In this document: in pieces, positions 36,656-48,467 of the stretch | Position numbering within the stretch: position 1 is the stretch's first letter | Layout: each line of letters opens with the position of its first letter | NCBI RefSeq assembly: GCF_020283565.1 | Contig: NC_060064.1 | Coordinates: 21,348,337 to 21,412,336, forward strand | DNA: 64,000 nt | Origin: Trifolium pratense | Lineage: Eukaryota > Streptophyta > Magnoliopsida > Fabales > Fabaceae | Reading direction: 5' to 3' | Made by a program: the position numbers and the translations under genes | Notes under the pieces: generated by a model | Told to the model about the DNA's origin: nothing | What the model saw: only the letters and a program-made list of their open reading frames with translations | Database searches by the model: none

Positions 36656-38465
36656 TTAATTGTTCATGAAACATACTAAGGGATTCAAAGACCAATCATA
36701 ATAAAAATAATTACAAAATTTTTCCGAACGCCCAATAAACCATAACCATGAAATGAATTTGATTTGGTCAACCAATTGAACGTGGTTAGCAATAGCTCCC
36801 TGAAACACAATGTTATTACGAAGTCTCCAAATACACCAAGTTGTAGCAAGGCAAATCAAGTGTCTTACCTTTACTCCCTTTTTGTCTTTCAAAATGTCTC
36901 CAAAAGAATTAAAATGCTTCTACCTTTCACCCTCGTAACTATACTCATAGCCCAACCAACGGGAAATGGAGCTCCACACTTGTCTAGAGAAATGACAATT
37001 GTAAAAGGGATGTTTGCAATCCTCTAAATCAGTAAAACAAAAAACACACGTTACATCATGAGAATTGTTTAATATACCTCTATATGCTAACAGTGGAGTC
37101 TCCGAGTTTTAGGGGGCTCTGTGCAAAATATAAAAGTGATCCCTTAATAAAAAAAAAATTCTTTTAAAAAAAAAATCGTCGATTTAAATTGTATATAATA
37201 CAAAAAAAACCACTCTTATTCTTGTAAACATATAAATTACCAATATTAAATCAAATGGGACAAAGAATACAAAACAATTATCTTTGTATATAACGTCAAA
37301 AAGGAACATCATAATCTAAGATTAAATTTTATGCAAAGATTAAAATGGACTAGAACTATATTTACGAGTATAAATAACTAATCTATCGATACTCATATGA
37401 TATTTTATGAACATTAACAATATATAGCTATTACTTTAGGGCCTAAAAATTAATCAATTAATACACATATGATATTTTGTAGGTATAAATAATATATAAC
37501 TAATATTATAGGACCGCAATTTTGAGTTGAGGCCTTCAAAATTTTGAGGCCCGATACCGTCGCACATGCCGCACATGTGTGCAGGCCGCCTCTGTATGCT
37601 AAATACACCTCGATCATAGGTCAGCCCCTATCCATTTTTCTTTCCAAAAGCCAATTCTTTTCCCATCTCCTAGAATGCTACTGACATGTTTTGGAAACCA
37701 AACCCCGTCTTCTATTTCGCCCACCTTCACCATATCCCTCCACCAAAACGAATCCTTAACACTAGGAAATACACCACCCTGACTCAACAAATTACCGAAA
37801 TGATTCCCATAACGGAATTTCAATAAATCATATCACATCACTTCCGTATCCACCACACACCTCCACTTCCACTTGCTCAATAAAGATTGGTTAAAAGTTT
37901 TCAAATTTTTCACCCCTAAACCACCCTTATCTTTTGGTAAACAAATATGTTCCCATTTAACCCAACATAATTTTTTTTCATCCATTCATCCACCCCATAT
38001 AAAATTGTGTTGTAGTTTTATAAGATCATTGATAACTCCTTTAGGAGCCTTAAAAAAGGAAAAGAAATAAAGCGGCAAACTAGAGTAGAAAGGACCGAAT
38101 TTATCAAAGTAACTCTACCTCCAATTGATAGATGACGTCCATTCCAACAACTTAGTCTTTTTCTCATTGACTCTACTACCGGCTTCCACGTGATCAACCT
38201 TCTTGGATTGGCTCCCACCGGCAATCCCAAAAATTTAAAAGGAACTGTTTCTGCCCTACAAAGCAAAAAGTTGGCTGCAGCCTCCAGGAAATACTCATCA
38301 ACATTGATCCCATAAAGCTTACTCTCCACAAAGTTGATCTTCATTCCGGAAACTAGTTCAAAGCCTCTTAAAATTGATTTGATAGTCCATACATTAGCCC
38401 ACGATCTTTCACCTACTAACACTGTGTCGTCTGCAAACTGAAGAATTGGAAAGTGAATTGTATTA
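36656..38465 (-). mobile_element. 5'-truncated LINE with RT remnant, split by hAT
   Basis: Reading down the minus strand from 38460: FPILQFADDTVLVGERSWAN holds the FADD catalytic box of reverse transcriptase. It is followed by the thumb region (VPFKFLGLPVGANPRRLITW, LSIGGRVTLINSVLSTL) and then, after frameshifts, KGGLGVKNLKTFNQSLLSKW and GDGKRIGFWKEKWIGADL. After a hAT insertion the C-terminal CLATTWCIWRLRNNIVFQG completes ORF2. Everything upstream of the FADD box is missing. The copy is a different insertion from the plus-strand LINE at 31.5 kb. Confidence 0.82.
37091..37594. mobile_element. hAT MITE, complete, 8-bp TSD
   Basis: The 504-bp element starts CAGTGGAGTCTCCGAG and ends CAGGCCGCCTCTG, giving imperfect inverted ends (CAGTGGAGTC/CAGAGGCGGC). 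TATGCTAA flanks it at 37083-37090 and 37595-37602. CAG-GGCGG-type termini with an 8-bp duplication identify hAT. It splits the LINE and carries no transposase. Confidence 0.88.
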
Positions 38466-38925
38466 AATCGATTTAGATTAATCCTTAACTACAAATACAC
38501 ATCGATCATAGGTCAGCTTTAAATATTATTTTAGTAATGGATATTTTTTTATGCAAAACTTTGATTCTTAAATATAATAAATTAATCACTTCAAAATTAT
38601 TTAATAGAGTAATAGCTTAAAAAAATAGTACTTGTTTGTTGAGATTGAGATGGTAGTATATGTTTGAATCAATGTGAAAGCAAATAAATTTATATATAAG
38701 ATGGAGTATAAATTGGAATCTAGTTGTTTAGTTGACTAAAGAGACCAAGTAAGGCCTGCACTCTGCAGGCTTAGAGTAAGAGAGCCATATGTTATAGAGG
38801 ACCATGATGATGACGATGCAAACATATTACCTACCTTCAAGAATAGACTATCACGACGACAAATATAAGTTTTATACCAAAAAAAAAAAGGTTATATGCA
38901 TTCTTATTTTATCATTTTGTAACAA

Positions 38926-39990
38926 CACTACAAAAAATATTGGGAACTTGCGACAGATCAGTAGCGGTCGATTGATAAAAAGTTGCGGCCATTCAACTCA
39001 AACCGTCATGACTTCTTAAATAATCCGCGACTTATTTTACTCTTATTCCCTCTTTTTTTCTTAAATCCGTAACTCTTGCATATCCTCTCACATTCAGATT
39101 CGTCTTCAACTTCGCTCAAACTCAGATTCGTCTTCCTCAAACTCATATTTCATCTTCGTTTCAGATTCATCTTCGTCTTTAGATTGTTCTTCTTTGAGAT
39201 ACTCGTGCGTTCAACCTAAGCTTCAAATTCGTTCAACCTTCAATCAAGCTTTGAGATTAGGTATTTGAAATTAGTTTATATAATTTGGTAATTAGGTATT
39301 TGGTTTATTGTATGTTTTGATTCATTTGTTTGAAGAAATTGGTAATTAGGTGTGAATTATTTGTCAAACAACTTGATTCCAAAATTAGTAACAATGTCAT
39401 TCAAACAACTAGTAGTAACAATGCCGCAGTTGGTAAAAACTTAATTAAGCGCTTATTGATAAAATCTATGGTATAATAAGTGATTATGTACTAACTATTT
39501 TTCATGTTTACAGTGAAATTATGACTGAACTATTTTTCATTTATGTTATAAGTTGTTTTTATAAGCTATTATGGAGCATTTAGTGAAATAAGTTGAAAAC
39601 AAATTCTGGACCTGTCATAAGCTAATCATATAAGCTGATACACGTAAGTTCAAATAAGTTGTTTATAAGTCAAACCGTACAAATTGTGAATCAATATAAA
39701 AAGGTCATTAATTTTTTTTATAAAAAAGGAAGCTGCGACAGTTTCAAACCGTCGATAAATCAATATTAAACATACTGGTGACGGTTCTAAACTGCCGCAA
39801 AAGGTGCAAAAATTCGCCAACACCTTCGATTTCCTGACGGTTTAAACTATTGTTGCGACGGTTTACAACTGACGCTAAACACATTGCGATGGTTTGTGCG
39901 GAGTTCCTAAAATCGTCGCTATATAGTACTAGCGACGCCAGGATTCACAACCTTTCACCAACCGTCGTAATATTATCTTACAAAGATGAA
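38926..39990. mobile_element. CACTA-like non-autonomous relic
   Basis: CACTACAAAAAAT at 38926 matches the CACTA terminal motif, followed by subterminal GCGACAG and GCGGTCG repeats. From about 39730 to 39970 there are many GACGGTTT/AACCGTCG units in both orientations (GACGGTTCTAAACTGCCGC, GCGACGGTTTACAACTGACG), as in CACTA subterminal regions. The right TIR is not clean, so the right end is approximate. No transposase is seen. Confidence 0.55.
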
Positions 39991-41687
39991 AACCTCAAAC
40001 AAACTCAAGAATATGTGAAAATCACTTATTTAAATAAAAACGTAATTAGAAAAAGGATTAAGTCTAATGAATGAACAAAAGAAGAAACAAGAAAATTAGG
40101 TTTTCTTTTCTTTAAAGCGGCTCTTTTATAAATCGTTTTCTCCATAAAAAGTTGAAGAACATAATTCTAAATTTTATGTCCAAATTTTTATCACTTAAAT
40201 TAATTATTTATATTCTACCAAAAATAAAAATAAAAATTAATTAACATTTTAAAATTTCACTAACAAGTGGCCACATGACCCTTTTATATATGTGGTGGTC
40301 CATGTGGAAGGAAAAATAAAAAGTTAAATATGTCTTTTGTTCCTACAAAATTATCGTATTTTATTTTTAGTCCTTATAAAAAAAAAGTGACATGTTTAAG
40401 TCCCTACTAAAATTTTAAGTATGCAGTTTTAGTCTCCATTAATTTTCAAAATTTTAAAAATTGTTTAATCATCATTAAATTTTTTATTTTTGAATAATTG
40501 TTTTCACATATTTATAGCACTATATAAAGAGTTTCTTTTTAAAATTTTAGAATTTTTTAAAATGAGAAGAATTAATTATAAATTTTTTAAATTTCAAAAG
40601 ATAAAGGTGACAAAAATCTCGACATAGAAATTAATTTTTAAACACGTCTACGAAATAATCATTTAAAAATACACAATGATTTAACCGTAAGAATTAAAAC
40701 TACGTGCATAATAATTTTTTACGGATTAAAATATGTTAATTAAAATATGATAAGCCACTAAATTTGATCTAGTGGTGAAAATTTGAGTAGTATATATAAG
40801 GTCATCGGATCGATCCTCGTTACCAACATTATAAAAAAAAAAATAATAATAATAATTTTGTAGGGACCAAACAAAGCTCGTTCACATTGTTGTTGAGTTG
40901 CCACAGCCCACACGTTTAGTAGATGATTGGCATTTGTTTTCAATTGTTTTGCGTTACTTTGAAAAATGTTGATATGTCGTTTTCCACTTTTCCTATTTTT
41001 TCTAAGTAAAATACTTGCATGATATTCACAAGGCTAAAAGCGTATATAAGTAAGATCAGATGATCTAAAAATTCAAGCTTAAATTTCATCTTATCTAAAA
41101 TTTAAGTTTGAATTTTTTTATATATAAAAAATTAAAATTAAAATCGTCAAATCTTGATCGGACGGTCCAGATGCTAAGGGATCAATATGAAACTAATAAA
41201 TAAGTTAAAAGACTAATTTTTAATACTAATTACTTAAGGGAGCAATATAAAACTAATAAATATGCTAAGAGACCAAATTTTCAATTTAGCCTTTAATTTA
41301 TAGGAACTTTTATGTATAAAAAAATTAAACAAAAAATGTTAATTCATTTGTTAGCTAGAGTATAACTGTCTTTTACTAGTCACCAAAAGTTTAATTACAT
41401 ATCATCATGTATTGCGAATATTTTGATGAATAAAATGAGTTAATTTTTTTATGGTCAAAAAATAAATAAATTACCAAAATGTTATGTTATAGCCATAAAA
41501 TAAAAATGACCATCCTTTAAAAAAAAAGACTAATTTATTAAATTAGTCCAAGTGTTAAAGTTTTAGTTTTCTTAATCATATGTCATCAATGATTTAATTT
41601 ATAGGTACTACTTTTTATGTATAAACAAAATAAAAAAAATGGACTTTTTGGTGGGCAAATAAAAAAATGGATTAACAATTTATTTCA
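39991..41687. other. Intergenic with small repeat relics
   Basis: AT-rich. Near 40750-40840 a SINE-like piece (GCCACTAAATTTGATCTAGT, then GGATCGATCCTC) resembles sequence at 47588-47670. The rest shows no gene. Confidence 0.45.
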
Positions 41688-41696
41688 ATATAAATA
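41688..41696 (+). promoter_or_regulatory. TATA box of RING-H2 gene 2
   Basis: ATATAAATA lies only 35 bp upstream of the ATG at 41731. If used with normal 25-35 bp spacing, transcription would begin within about 15 bases of the start codon. Confidence 0.5.
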
Positions 41697-41730
41697 TCCA
41701 GCACCTAAGTGAATATCTTTGAAACAGAAA

Positions 41731-42186
41731 ATGGGGTTCCCTGGAGAATACCCTGAAGTCCATGTCCCTAACATATTCATTTACATTCTCTCATTCATTG
41801 CCTTCTTAAGATCCATCGCTATCTTGTTCATTTCCATCCTTGACAACTATTTCTCCTCCGCCTCTTCACCGGAATCACAGCTTCACCGTCCCACTCTCTC
41901 TGAAATCCTCATCAGTGAATTTCTCCCTGTCGTCAGTTTCAGTGACCTCGACGGAGACTCACCGGCGGCGGCTGTGGGGTGTGCGTTGTGTTTAAACGAT
42001 TTCGCCGGAGAAGAAGAGATCAGGTGTATGGCGAATTGTAGACACATATTTCACCGGACGTGTGTGGACCGTTGGATTAATCGTGATCAGAAGACGTGTC
42101 CACTTTGTAGGACCCACTTTGTACCTTATCATAAAATGGAAGACTATAATCAACGCGTATGTATTGCTTCTCAATCTCAAGAATAG
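41731..42186 (+). CDS. Membrane RING-H2 E3 ligase (BRH1/RHA-like), copy 2
   Basis: It is an intronless 151-aa paralogue of the gene at 34578. I chose the ATG at 41731 because it gives MGFPGEYPEVHVPN, aligning with copy 1 (MGFPVGYPEVSVSN); upstream in-frame codons lack an ATG. The hydrophobic anchor is FIYILSFIAFLRSIAILFIS (residues about 15-34). The RING-H2 is intact (CALCLNDF, CMANCRHIFHRTCVDRW, CPLC), and the block through CPLCRTHFVPYHKMEDYNQR is almost identical to copy 1. It lacks the acidic tail of copy 1 and ends SQSQE. Both are likely active E3 ligases from a local duplication later separated by transposons. Confidence 0.9.
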   Translation: MGFPGEYPEVHVPNIFIYILSFIAFLRSIAILFISILDNYFSSASSPESQLHRPTLSEILISEFLPVVSFSDLDGDSPAAAVGCALCLNDFAGEEEIRCMANCRHIFHRTCVDRWINRDQKTCPLCRTHFVPYHKMEDYNQRVCIASQSQE

Positions 42187-42458
42187 ATGATCATGTTTCA
42201 CTTTTTTGTTTCTCAACGCTAGCAAACATCTACTATGTTGTTGAAAACTAATTTTAAATTACGAACAAACTATTTTTGTTCATTATTTTACTTTGTATGA
42301 CTAATTATTTAATGATAAATGTTTTTATTTTGTGTATGTATTTTATAATAAATTTAAATTAATATATTTTAGTTGTTGTCATTTTTATTTTTTAATTCAA
42401 ATTGTTGTCATTTAGAAGATATTAAAAAAAATTAAATTTAATGATTATGTCAAACATA

Positions 42459-42577
42459 AGTCTCGTATATGAATTGGACATCTCAACAAATGATACCAAA
42501 GTGGTATGATCATTACATGAGTCTCGTATATGAATTGGACATCTCAACAAATGATACCAAACTGTTATGATTATTGG
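42459..42577. repeat. 61-bp tandem duplication
   Basis: AGTCTCGTATATGAATTGGA, then CATCTCAACAAATGATACCAAA, occurs at 42459-42500 and again at 42520-42561, with diverging tails. It lies just downstream of RING-H2 gene 2. Confidence 0.9.
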
Positions 42578-42935
42578 AGCAAAATATATATGAATTGTAT
42601 AAATATTACATAGTATTATAGGATCACTTGTTAATAATGAGTAATACTATATGATATGCAAAATAGTATCACCATCCTAAATGACAAGAAATTTTGGAAT
42701 AAGTCAAGTTAGTACAACTTATAACAAATGGCCAAGTGGGCTTAAAAAAAAAGTATAACAAGTGGGATGACAAACTATAGCAAATTAATTAGAAAGACAA
42801 TGATAGATTAAAAGGCAATTGGGATAAAGGAGGACACAAAGGTATTAGGACATTATTGCATGGTAATTTACTAGGGTAAATTAGAAATTGAGTCAATCAA
42901 GCACAAAAGGGTTTTTTAGCGCTAACAAAATAAAG

Positions 42936-43235
42936 ACTTAATTGTATATTTGGTCTCTAATGTTTGTTTTACGTTTTAAGTTGGTCTCTTATGTTTTAAA
43001 TATTTTAAGTTGGTCCCTCAAGTTTCAAAAATTTGAATTAGTTAGTCCCTATTTAATCATCTTTATAGGACTAACTAATTCAAATTTTAGAAACTTAAGG
43101 GACAAACTTGAAACTTTTAAAAACTTGATGGACTTGAATCTTTTAAAACATAAGAGACCAATTTGAAACAAAATAAACATAAGAGACTAACTTAAAACCT
43201 AAAATAAACATAAGGGACCAGATGTGCAATTAAGT
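42936..43235. mobile_element. 300-bp palindromic MITE (GGTCTCTTATGTTT family)
   Basis: The left ACTTAATTGTATATTTGGTC, then TTTTAAGTTGGTCTCTTATG, pairs with the right CATAAGAGACTAACTTAAAA, then GACCAGATGTGCAATTAAGT. Nearly the whole element is self-complementary; it is non-coding. Confidence 0.75.
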
Positions 43236-44010
43236 TGGCCCACCAAAGAGGAAAACTATGTCTTCAATTAGGCCCATCAAAGTGTTTTTGATTGAGATCT
43301 TCTTTTTGCCGCCATACCTTTTTTGCGCGCTCTACGCGATTCTATTTTTGCTTTTGTGCTATTTAAGTAGTGAATGTTATAAAAATGAAGAATTTTAGAA
43401 AAATGTTACCCGCTACTTACTTAAGTAGTTGACGTTATAAAAAACAAATATGGTAGGGTGTTTTTGGGATGTATCTGTTACTTTAAGTAACAAACATGAG
43501 TATTTTGATAAATTCGTAGCGCGAGAAAAGGGGTAGGGTGGCAAAATAAATCTCTTTTTGCTTTTGTGTAAGCTAAATGAAGATAATTTTTGGCCTAGTC
43601 GTTGTATTGTATCTTTGATTTGATTTCTCGTTGTACCGATAACTATTTGATCAATGAAATAAGTTAAGTTTGTTGTTAAAAAAAAGAGAAAATAATTCCA
43701 AACATTGATTTTCAAGATCCTTTGATACACCCATACTAGTATTAAACTATAAATCGCTCTAACATACACAAAACAAACTTAACTTAGCGCTTATAACAAT
43801 CTCAAAGGAGTAATCTCATGCATTACACAATTATTACCACTTACAAGTGAAAGAACAAGACAGAGTTAGTGAGTCAAATACAAAGAACACTCAAATTCAA
43901 CAACTGCCACTAAATTGCCTAGAGCAAGCAACTGCAGTGATACCAATGTGAGTATGAGACACACACATTTTTTCCTTTCCTCAGCTGAAATCATTATTTT
44001 TAGTCCATTG
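43236..44010. other. Intergenic, no gene seen
   Basis: AT-rich spacer before the doubtful small frame at 44011. A 36-bp GTGAGT..CAG stretch at 43949-43984 is too short to be a plant intron. Confidence 0.35.
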
Positions 44011-44283
44011 ATGAACCTATATTGTCAACTACAGAGAACATTGTCTGTCTTGGCAATTTCATCAGTGGGAGCAATTATTGCTGGTGCAATTTATGGCAAT
44101 AAAATATGTAGCACGAAAAAAAGATATTCAGATAAATCCCATCAATTGTCTAAAATTAAGACTCGAGGAGTACTTCTGGATGATGATGACGGCAACGATG
44201 ATGATGAAAAAGACAATGGAAATCATAGCATGGTATCTGAAAGGGTTCACGGTGATACATATTTTGTCTTTCGAACTACATAA
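44011..44283 (+). CDS. Hypothetical small membrane protein (90 aa)
   Basis: From the ATG at 44011 the frame encodes MNLYCQLQRTLSVLAISSVG, continuing to AIIAGAIYG (one Gly/Ala-rich hydrophobic segment), then a basic stretch (KKRYSDKSHQLSKIKTRG) and an acidic run (DDDDGNDDDEKD). The frame is also open upstream without an ATG. I do not recognise the family. A single membrane anchor plus a charged tail is plausible for a small membrane protein, but chance coding cannot be excluded. Confidence 0.3.
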   Translation: MNLYCQLQRTLSVLAISSVGAIIAGAIYGNKICSTKKRYSDKSHQLSKIKTRGVLLDDDDGNDDDEKDNGNHSMVSERVHGDTYFVFRTT

Positions 44284-44777
44284 GCTTGTCTTGCCTCAAA
44301 TATGATGCGCTTCCGTAGACGTTCTTTTTAGCATTAGAAATAACCTTCGAACAATTAAGCCTAGTTGAATTAATTGAAAATTGTTTCTTTCATGACAAAT
44401 GAAAGCCAGAAGAAAACCAAACATACAAGATCAAGAAGCCTAAATTGGCCACCCAAGCGTCACTATTGATATAAATGGTGGGTGGCCCAGATCGATAGAC
44501 TTTGGTACCAGTACTGATGCATAAGATCATCAGTCACCAAAAAAACATTTCATCTATATATACCTAAACCTCACATTACTGTAGGTATTATTCTTAAACT
44601 ACAAATACCAATAGACCATAAAGACACCCCGATATGAATGTAACAAGATTGAAAATGCCGCAATTCTTATCATATAATGTAACTTATTAATTATATAACA
44701 AAACTTATATCCTCAGATACTTTCACAAAACTGAAGTAGCTCCATAAGAGTCTTTGTTTGCAGTATTTGATCTTCCT
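44284..44777. other. Spacer and 3' flank of the 44.8-kb gene
   Basis: Non-coding; it includes the downstream region of the minus-strand gene. Nothing else is supported. Confidence 0.4.
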
Positions 44778-45743
44778 TTACCATGCGCCAGGAGTAGGTA
44801 CCTTGTCCACATAAGTAAAATTCCTTGTCCTTCCACCACCTCCTCCTCCCTGGTTCCTTCTTCCTCGATTCATCTGATTCTCATTACCATGACGATATCC
44901 AGGGTTCTTAGACCATGACATGTTTTCTCTCTTTCTGTAATATCCATTCCAATTTCCCCAATTTCTATTCCCACCATTTCTTCCTTGTTGGTACTTGTTA
45001 CACAAGTCACCGCCATATTGCTCCCTCTGGTTCCATCCCTGAGAAATGTTGTGACCATTTTGCCATCCATATTCTTTTGCATGCTCATCAACAGGAGAAC
45101 GATGCCGTTCCCAAGAGTTTGTTTCATTATTTTCATGTTGGTTTGATTCCCATCCATTAGCCGCATTATTTGAAACAACTATGCGGCTCAAAGATGGGAA
45201 TTGATCCTGAGAAACAATTTGACTATTTTTCCATTCATATTCTTCTTTTTCTTCTTCGTCCCCCCATCCCGGACCTGAAAAGGATTTATCCAAGAGTAAA
45301 GAAATCCCAAGAATCACACCATCCTCACCTTTTTCTTCCTTGTTTCGGCATACCTCTTCTTCTCTTTCCAACTCCAGAAAAAGTTTGTGATCAACACTTG
45401 CATTCCAATCTACATTGTCAATATAAATGTTAGGATCAGGCAACGGTATATCGCAGGAAAAGCCGTTGATCTCAGCCCAAAACCTGTATTTTGCATTGTC
45501 AAATGCCTCTTTGACAGCAGAGTCATCCCAATTTACCACATTGTCATACAGATACATATACCTCTTGCCTTCTATCAGCTTTCGCCATGAGACTGAACCA
45601 ATCGAGGCGCAAAACTTCTTTTCCCACAAAGGTACTGACGAAAACTTATCATCCACAGGTGGTTTTCTGTTGTAAGATGAGAATTGCAAGTGATCATGAA
45701 ACACTTGATAATCACTCATCCCTTGTTTTTTCCAACTACCCAT
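44778..45743 (-). CDS. Conserved plant protein with RGG-like C-terminus
   Basis: Single open frame, 321 aa from MGSWKKQGMSDYQVFHDHLQ; an ATG nine codons upstream is less likely, since relatives start MGSW. The N-terminal half carries conserved PPVDDKFSSVPLWEKKFCAS, YDNVVNWDDSAVKEAFDNAK, RFWAEINGFSCDIPLPDPNI and IDWN-type (VDWNASVD) motifs known from an uncharacterised plant family. The C-terminal 120 residues are low-complexity (Asn, Trp, Gly, Arg), ending MNRGRRNQGGGGGGRTRNFT and then PTPGAW, which resembles RNA-binding RGG tails. RNA association is inference only. A 54-nt GT..AG segment inside the frame (45275-45328) could be spliced out without a frameshift. Confidence 0.85.
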   Translation of the reverse strand: MGSWKKQGMSDYQVFHDHLQFSSYNRKPPVDDKFSSVPLWEKKFCASIGSVSWRKLIEGKRYMYLYDNVVNWDDSAVKEAFDNAKYRFWAEINGFSCDIPLPDPNIYIDNVDWNASVDHKLFLELEREEEVCRNKEEKGEDGVILGISLLLDKSFSGPGWGDEEEKEEYEWKNSQIVSQDQFPSLSRIVVSNNAANGWESNQHENNETNSWERHRSPVDEHAKEYGWQNGHNISQGWNQREQYGGDLCNKYQQGRNGGNRNWGNWNGYYRKRENMSWSKNPGYRHGNENQMNRGRRNQGGGGGGRTRNFTYVDKVPTPGAW

Positions 45744-48061
45744 TTCAAGAAGCAAAAATGAGAGACACATAAGAGATTATTGGGTAACTTTTATCGCAGA
45801 CAGAGTAGAAGCAGGATTGGAAAACTATCAAAGTATTATTACTTTTATGTAAATTATTAAATGAAAATGATTGCAAAAAATGATTTAAATGATTATGTTT
45901 GATAGTGTTATTGAAAGTACTCGGATATGTTAAGCTTATACAGTAGCACAAATGGTAAGTAGTTTATACAATTGCCACAAAAGCAATAGTAGAAAATGAA
46001 ACATTGTAAAGATCTTTTGGTAGCATTCTGATTTGGAATCAGATTTCTCACTGTTATAGGATACAACAGGTGTTGTGATTGATTTTGACCGATCAATCTC
46101 TAATCGACGGTTGAGATCATTTTACTTTGTAAAATTGTATTTTAAATTTGAACCGTCCAATCTCAAATCAATGGTCAAAATTGATTAGCGTGTGAAACTG
46201 TGTCATTATTTGACGGTGGTAAACCCGGATCCCAATGATTTCTTTTAAATAACAATAATTTTTTTTGACCAAATAACTTTTTGTATAAGCTAAAATTAGA
46301 CTTTGCATCTTGAATTTATTACTCCTTTAGTCCCAAAAGTCCCTATCGACATTTTCCTGCATATTAAGAAAAGTAGATAGTGTAATTAATATGTATTTTT
46401 CGTGTATTATAATTATTAAATTGTCTTTTATGAAAAAATGTATTTATAATTGATTTTTCATATTTCAATGCAAATTGGTAGTGAGAATGAATTGAACACG
46501 TACTTGAAACCAATGGTACGTGGTTCGACTCCCACGGAAGGCAAAAACCCTAATAGATGAGGTGACAACCTACTAAACATGTAGAAAAGGGGCCCCAATT
46601 ATAAATATCATATTAATGTGAGTCTTGTGACAATAATAAATATCATATATAAACACATTTATATATGTATTGTGTGATAATATAGTTAAGATAATATAGT
46701 TAATAATAATATATAAAGTATTTAAATATAGATGTAAAAAAAAAACATTTATAGATGTTATTTTAATAAAAATTTTCGAGATGGATTTTCAGTGCGGTGG
46801 ATAAAATCTCGTCCACATCTCCAAACCTCTCTCAAGAGACTTTTTCCTCTATCTCCATCCCCACAAGAAAAAAAAAAATCTCATCTTTAGTTCATAAACG
46901 GAGTAATTTCACTTGCATATCCATTTACCGATCAAATTAACATCTAAATTGACTCTATTAATAATAATAATAATAAAAATAATGTAGTGATAGTATCTCT
47001 GTCACTTTTATTTTTTTACATATAGTATCTCTGTCACTTTAATATAGAGAAAGAAAAGAAATACGTATATATGTTGCTTTGTTTTTTCTAAAAAAAAATA
47101 TATATTTTACTATAAAATACTTGAGGTTGGTACCATTCCATCTTTGCAGTGCTACCGAACTTTTATTTTCAGAAGGTGATAACTGATAATGACTTTTGTT
47201 GATTTTCTTTCATCATAATTCATAAGTAACTACATTACTACAATATGATTTTTGTCAAAAAAAAGGTAACTACATTACTACAGTATGAATTTTATATTAA
47301 CATATAATCAAATTGAAAAAGTTATTTAAAGACCAAAAAAAGTATTGGAAAAGTCAACATAAGGCCTTTTAAATTTAAAAGATATGCTACAGCTACATAA
47401 TTTTATTTTCTCCAACTCTAAGAATTTGATCTCGCTGTAAATAAGCAGGTCTTATGGATTTTGTGTTTAAACTTTGCTAGTATCCTAAAAAATAAATAAA
47501 TAAAAATATTTTTACAAATATAAAATATTGTTTGAGGCTTTGAGCCATAAAATCATCTGTATTTTAAACTTAATTAGCATCACAATAAGCCATTAAATTT
47601 GATTCAATGATGAAAAATTTAAATAATATACTAAAAATTATAAGTTCGTGCTCCATTGTAACAAAAACTTAGCGCCATAATCTTATATTAAAATTTTCTA
47701 TATAGAAAAATTATTTCCCCGCTCTTATATTTTTTTTGAAGAAGCCCCCTCTCATATTATTAACATTATCATTAGTCTTAGTCCACAATCTGATATTATT
47801 GGTAGAAAATAAAATAATCTTGGAGGTGTTTACCTCATTAGACTAGAGTCAACCCAAAATGAGTCTTGAGCTTGACTCTTGAGGGCTCCAAATAAAACAT
47901 CCATTCATCTTCCTAACATAGATTTGGTGGATTTTGTTTTTGCTTATGTTTTTATTTTATTTATTTATTTATTTATATGGAAAATACTAAATTCACGGGA
48001 GACTAATTAAGCATATCAATATAAAAATTTTATCTTATAATATATTAAAAACATAAAAAGT
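45744..48061. other. Intergenic, repeat fragments
   Basis: AT-rich. A partly self-complementary block at 46095-46195 (TTTTGACCGATCAATCTCTA against GGTCAAAATTGATT) is a likely MITE relic. A tRNA-like box-B piece TGGTTCGACTCCCA lies near 46521 and a SINE-like piece at 47588-47670. No gene is seen. Confidence 0.45.
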
Positions 48062-48260
48062 CATACTCACTCCGATCCTATATAAACATTTTACTTTTAG
48101 ATTTATTATATAATTAATGTATTTAGACTATATTATTATATAGATTATATAGATACATCAATTCTACGATAAATTTAAAAAGTTAACTTTTTTCTTATAC
48201 TTCCTCTAGTCTTTGTTTATCGTCCAGATACATTAATTTTACTATAAGACGGAAAGGGAG
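48062..48260. mobile_element. Stowaway-like MITE
   Basis: The left CATACTCACTCCGATCCTAT and the right AAGACGGAAAGGGAGTA are inverted with mismatches, and the inner arms both contain an ATACAT..AATT..TAC pattern in opposite orientation. It lies about 200 bp upstream of the TMEM8-like start codon. Confidence 0.55.
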
Positions 48261-48467
48261 TATTGCTATTACTGACATTGACCTTAGTTAATGACTCAAA
48301 TCATCAATTTATACTACATTTGTTTCCCACATTGTCAGTGACAAACATTTTTTCAGTTTAATTATTTAATTAATTACTAGTAATTAATCCAGTAATCCCA
48401 TTTGCTTCACTCACTCCTCAACAATTCATCGCTATGATCTGAGTCCTGTCTCAAAATTGACAGAAAG

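Noticed and set aside
38754..38770. GCCTGCA-CTC-TGCAGGC hairpin as a second Helitron end
   Set aside because: No CTRR motif at the right distance on either strand.
41719..41730. Upstream start for RING-H2 copy 2
   Set aside because: The codon there is TTG; the first ATG (41731) aligns with the start of copy 1.
43949..43984. 36-bp GTGAGT..CAG intron before the small frame at 44011
   Set aside because: Too short for a plant intron.
46500..46545. tRNA-like TGGTTCGACTCCCA
   Set aside because: Only a box-B-like arm is present; the rest of the cloverleaf is missing.
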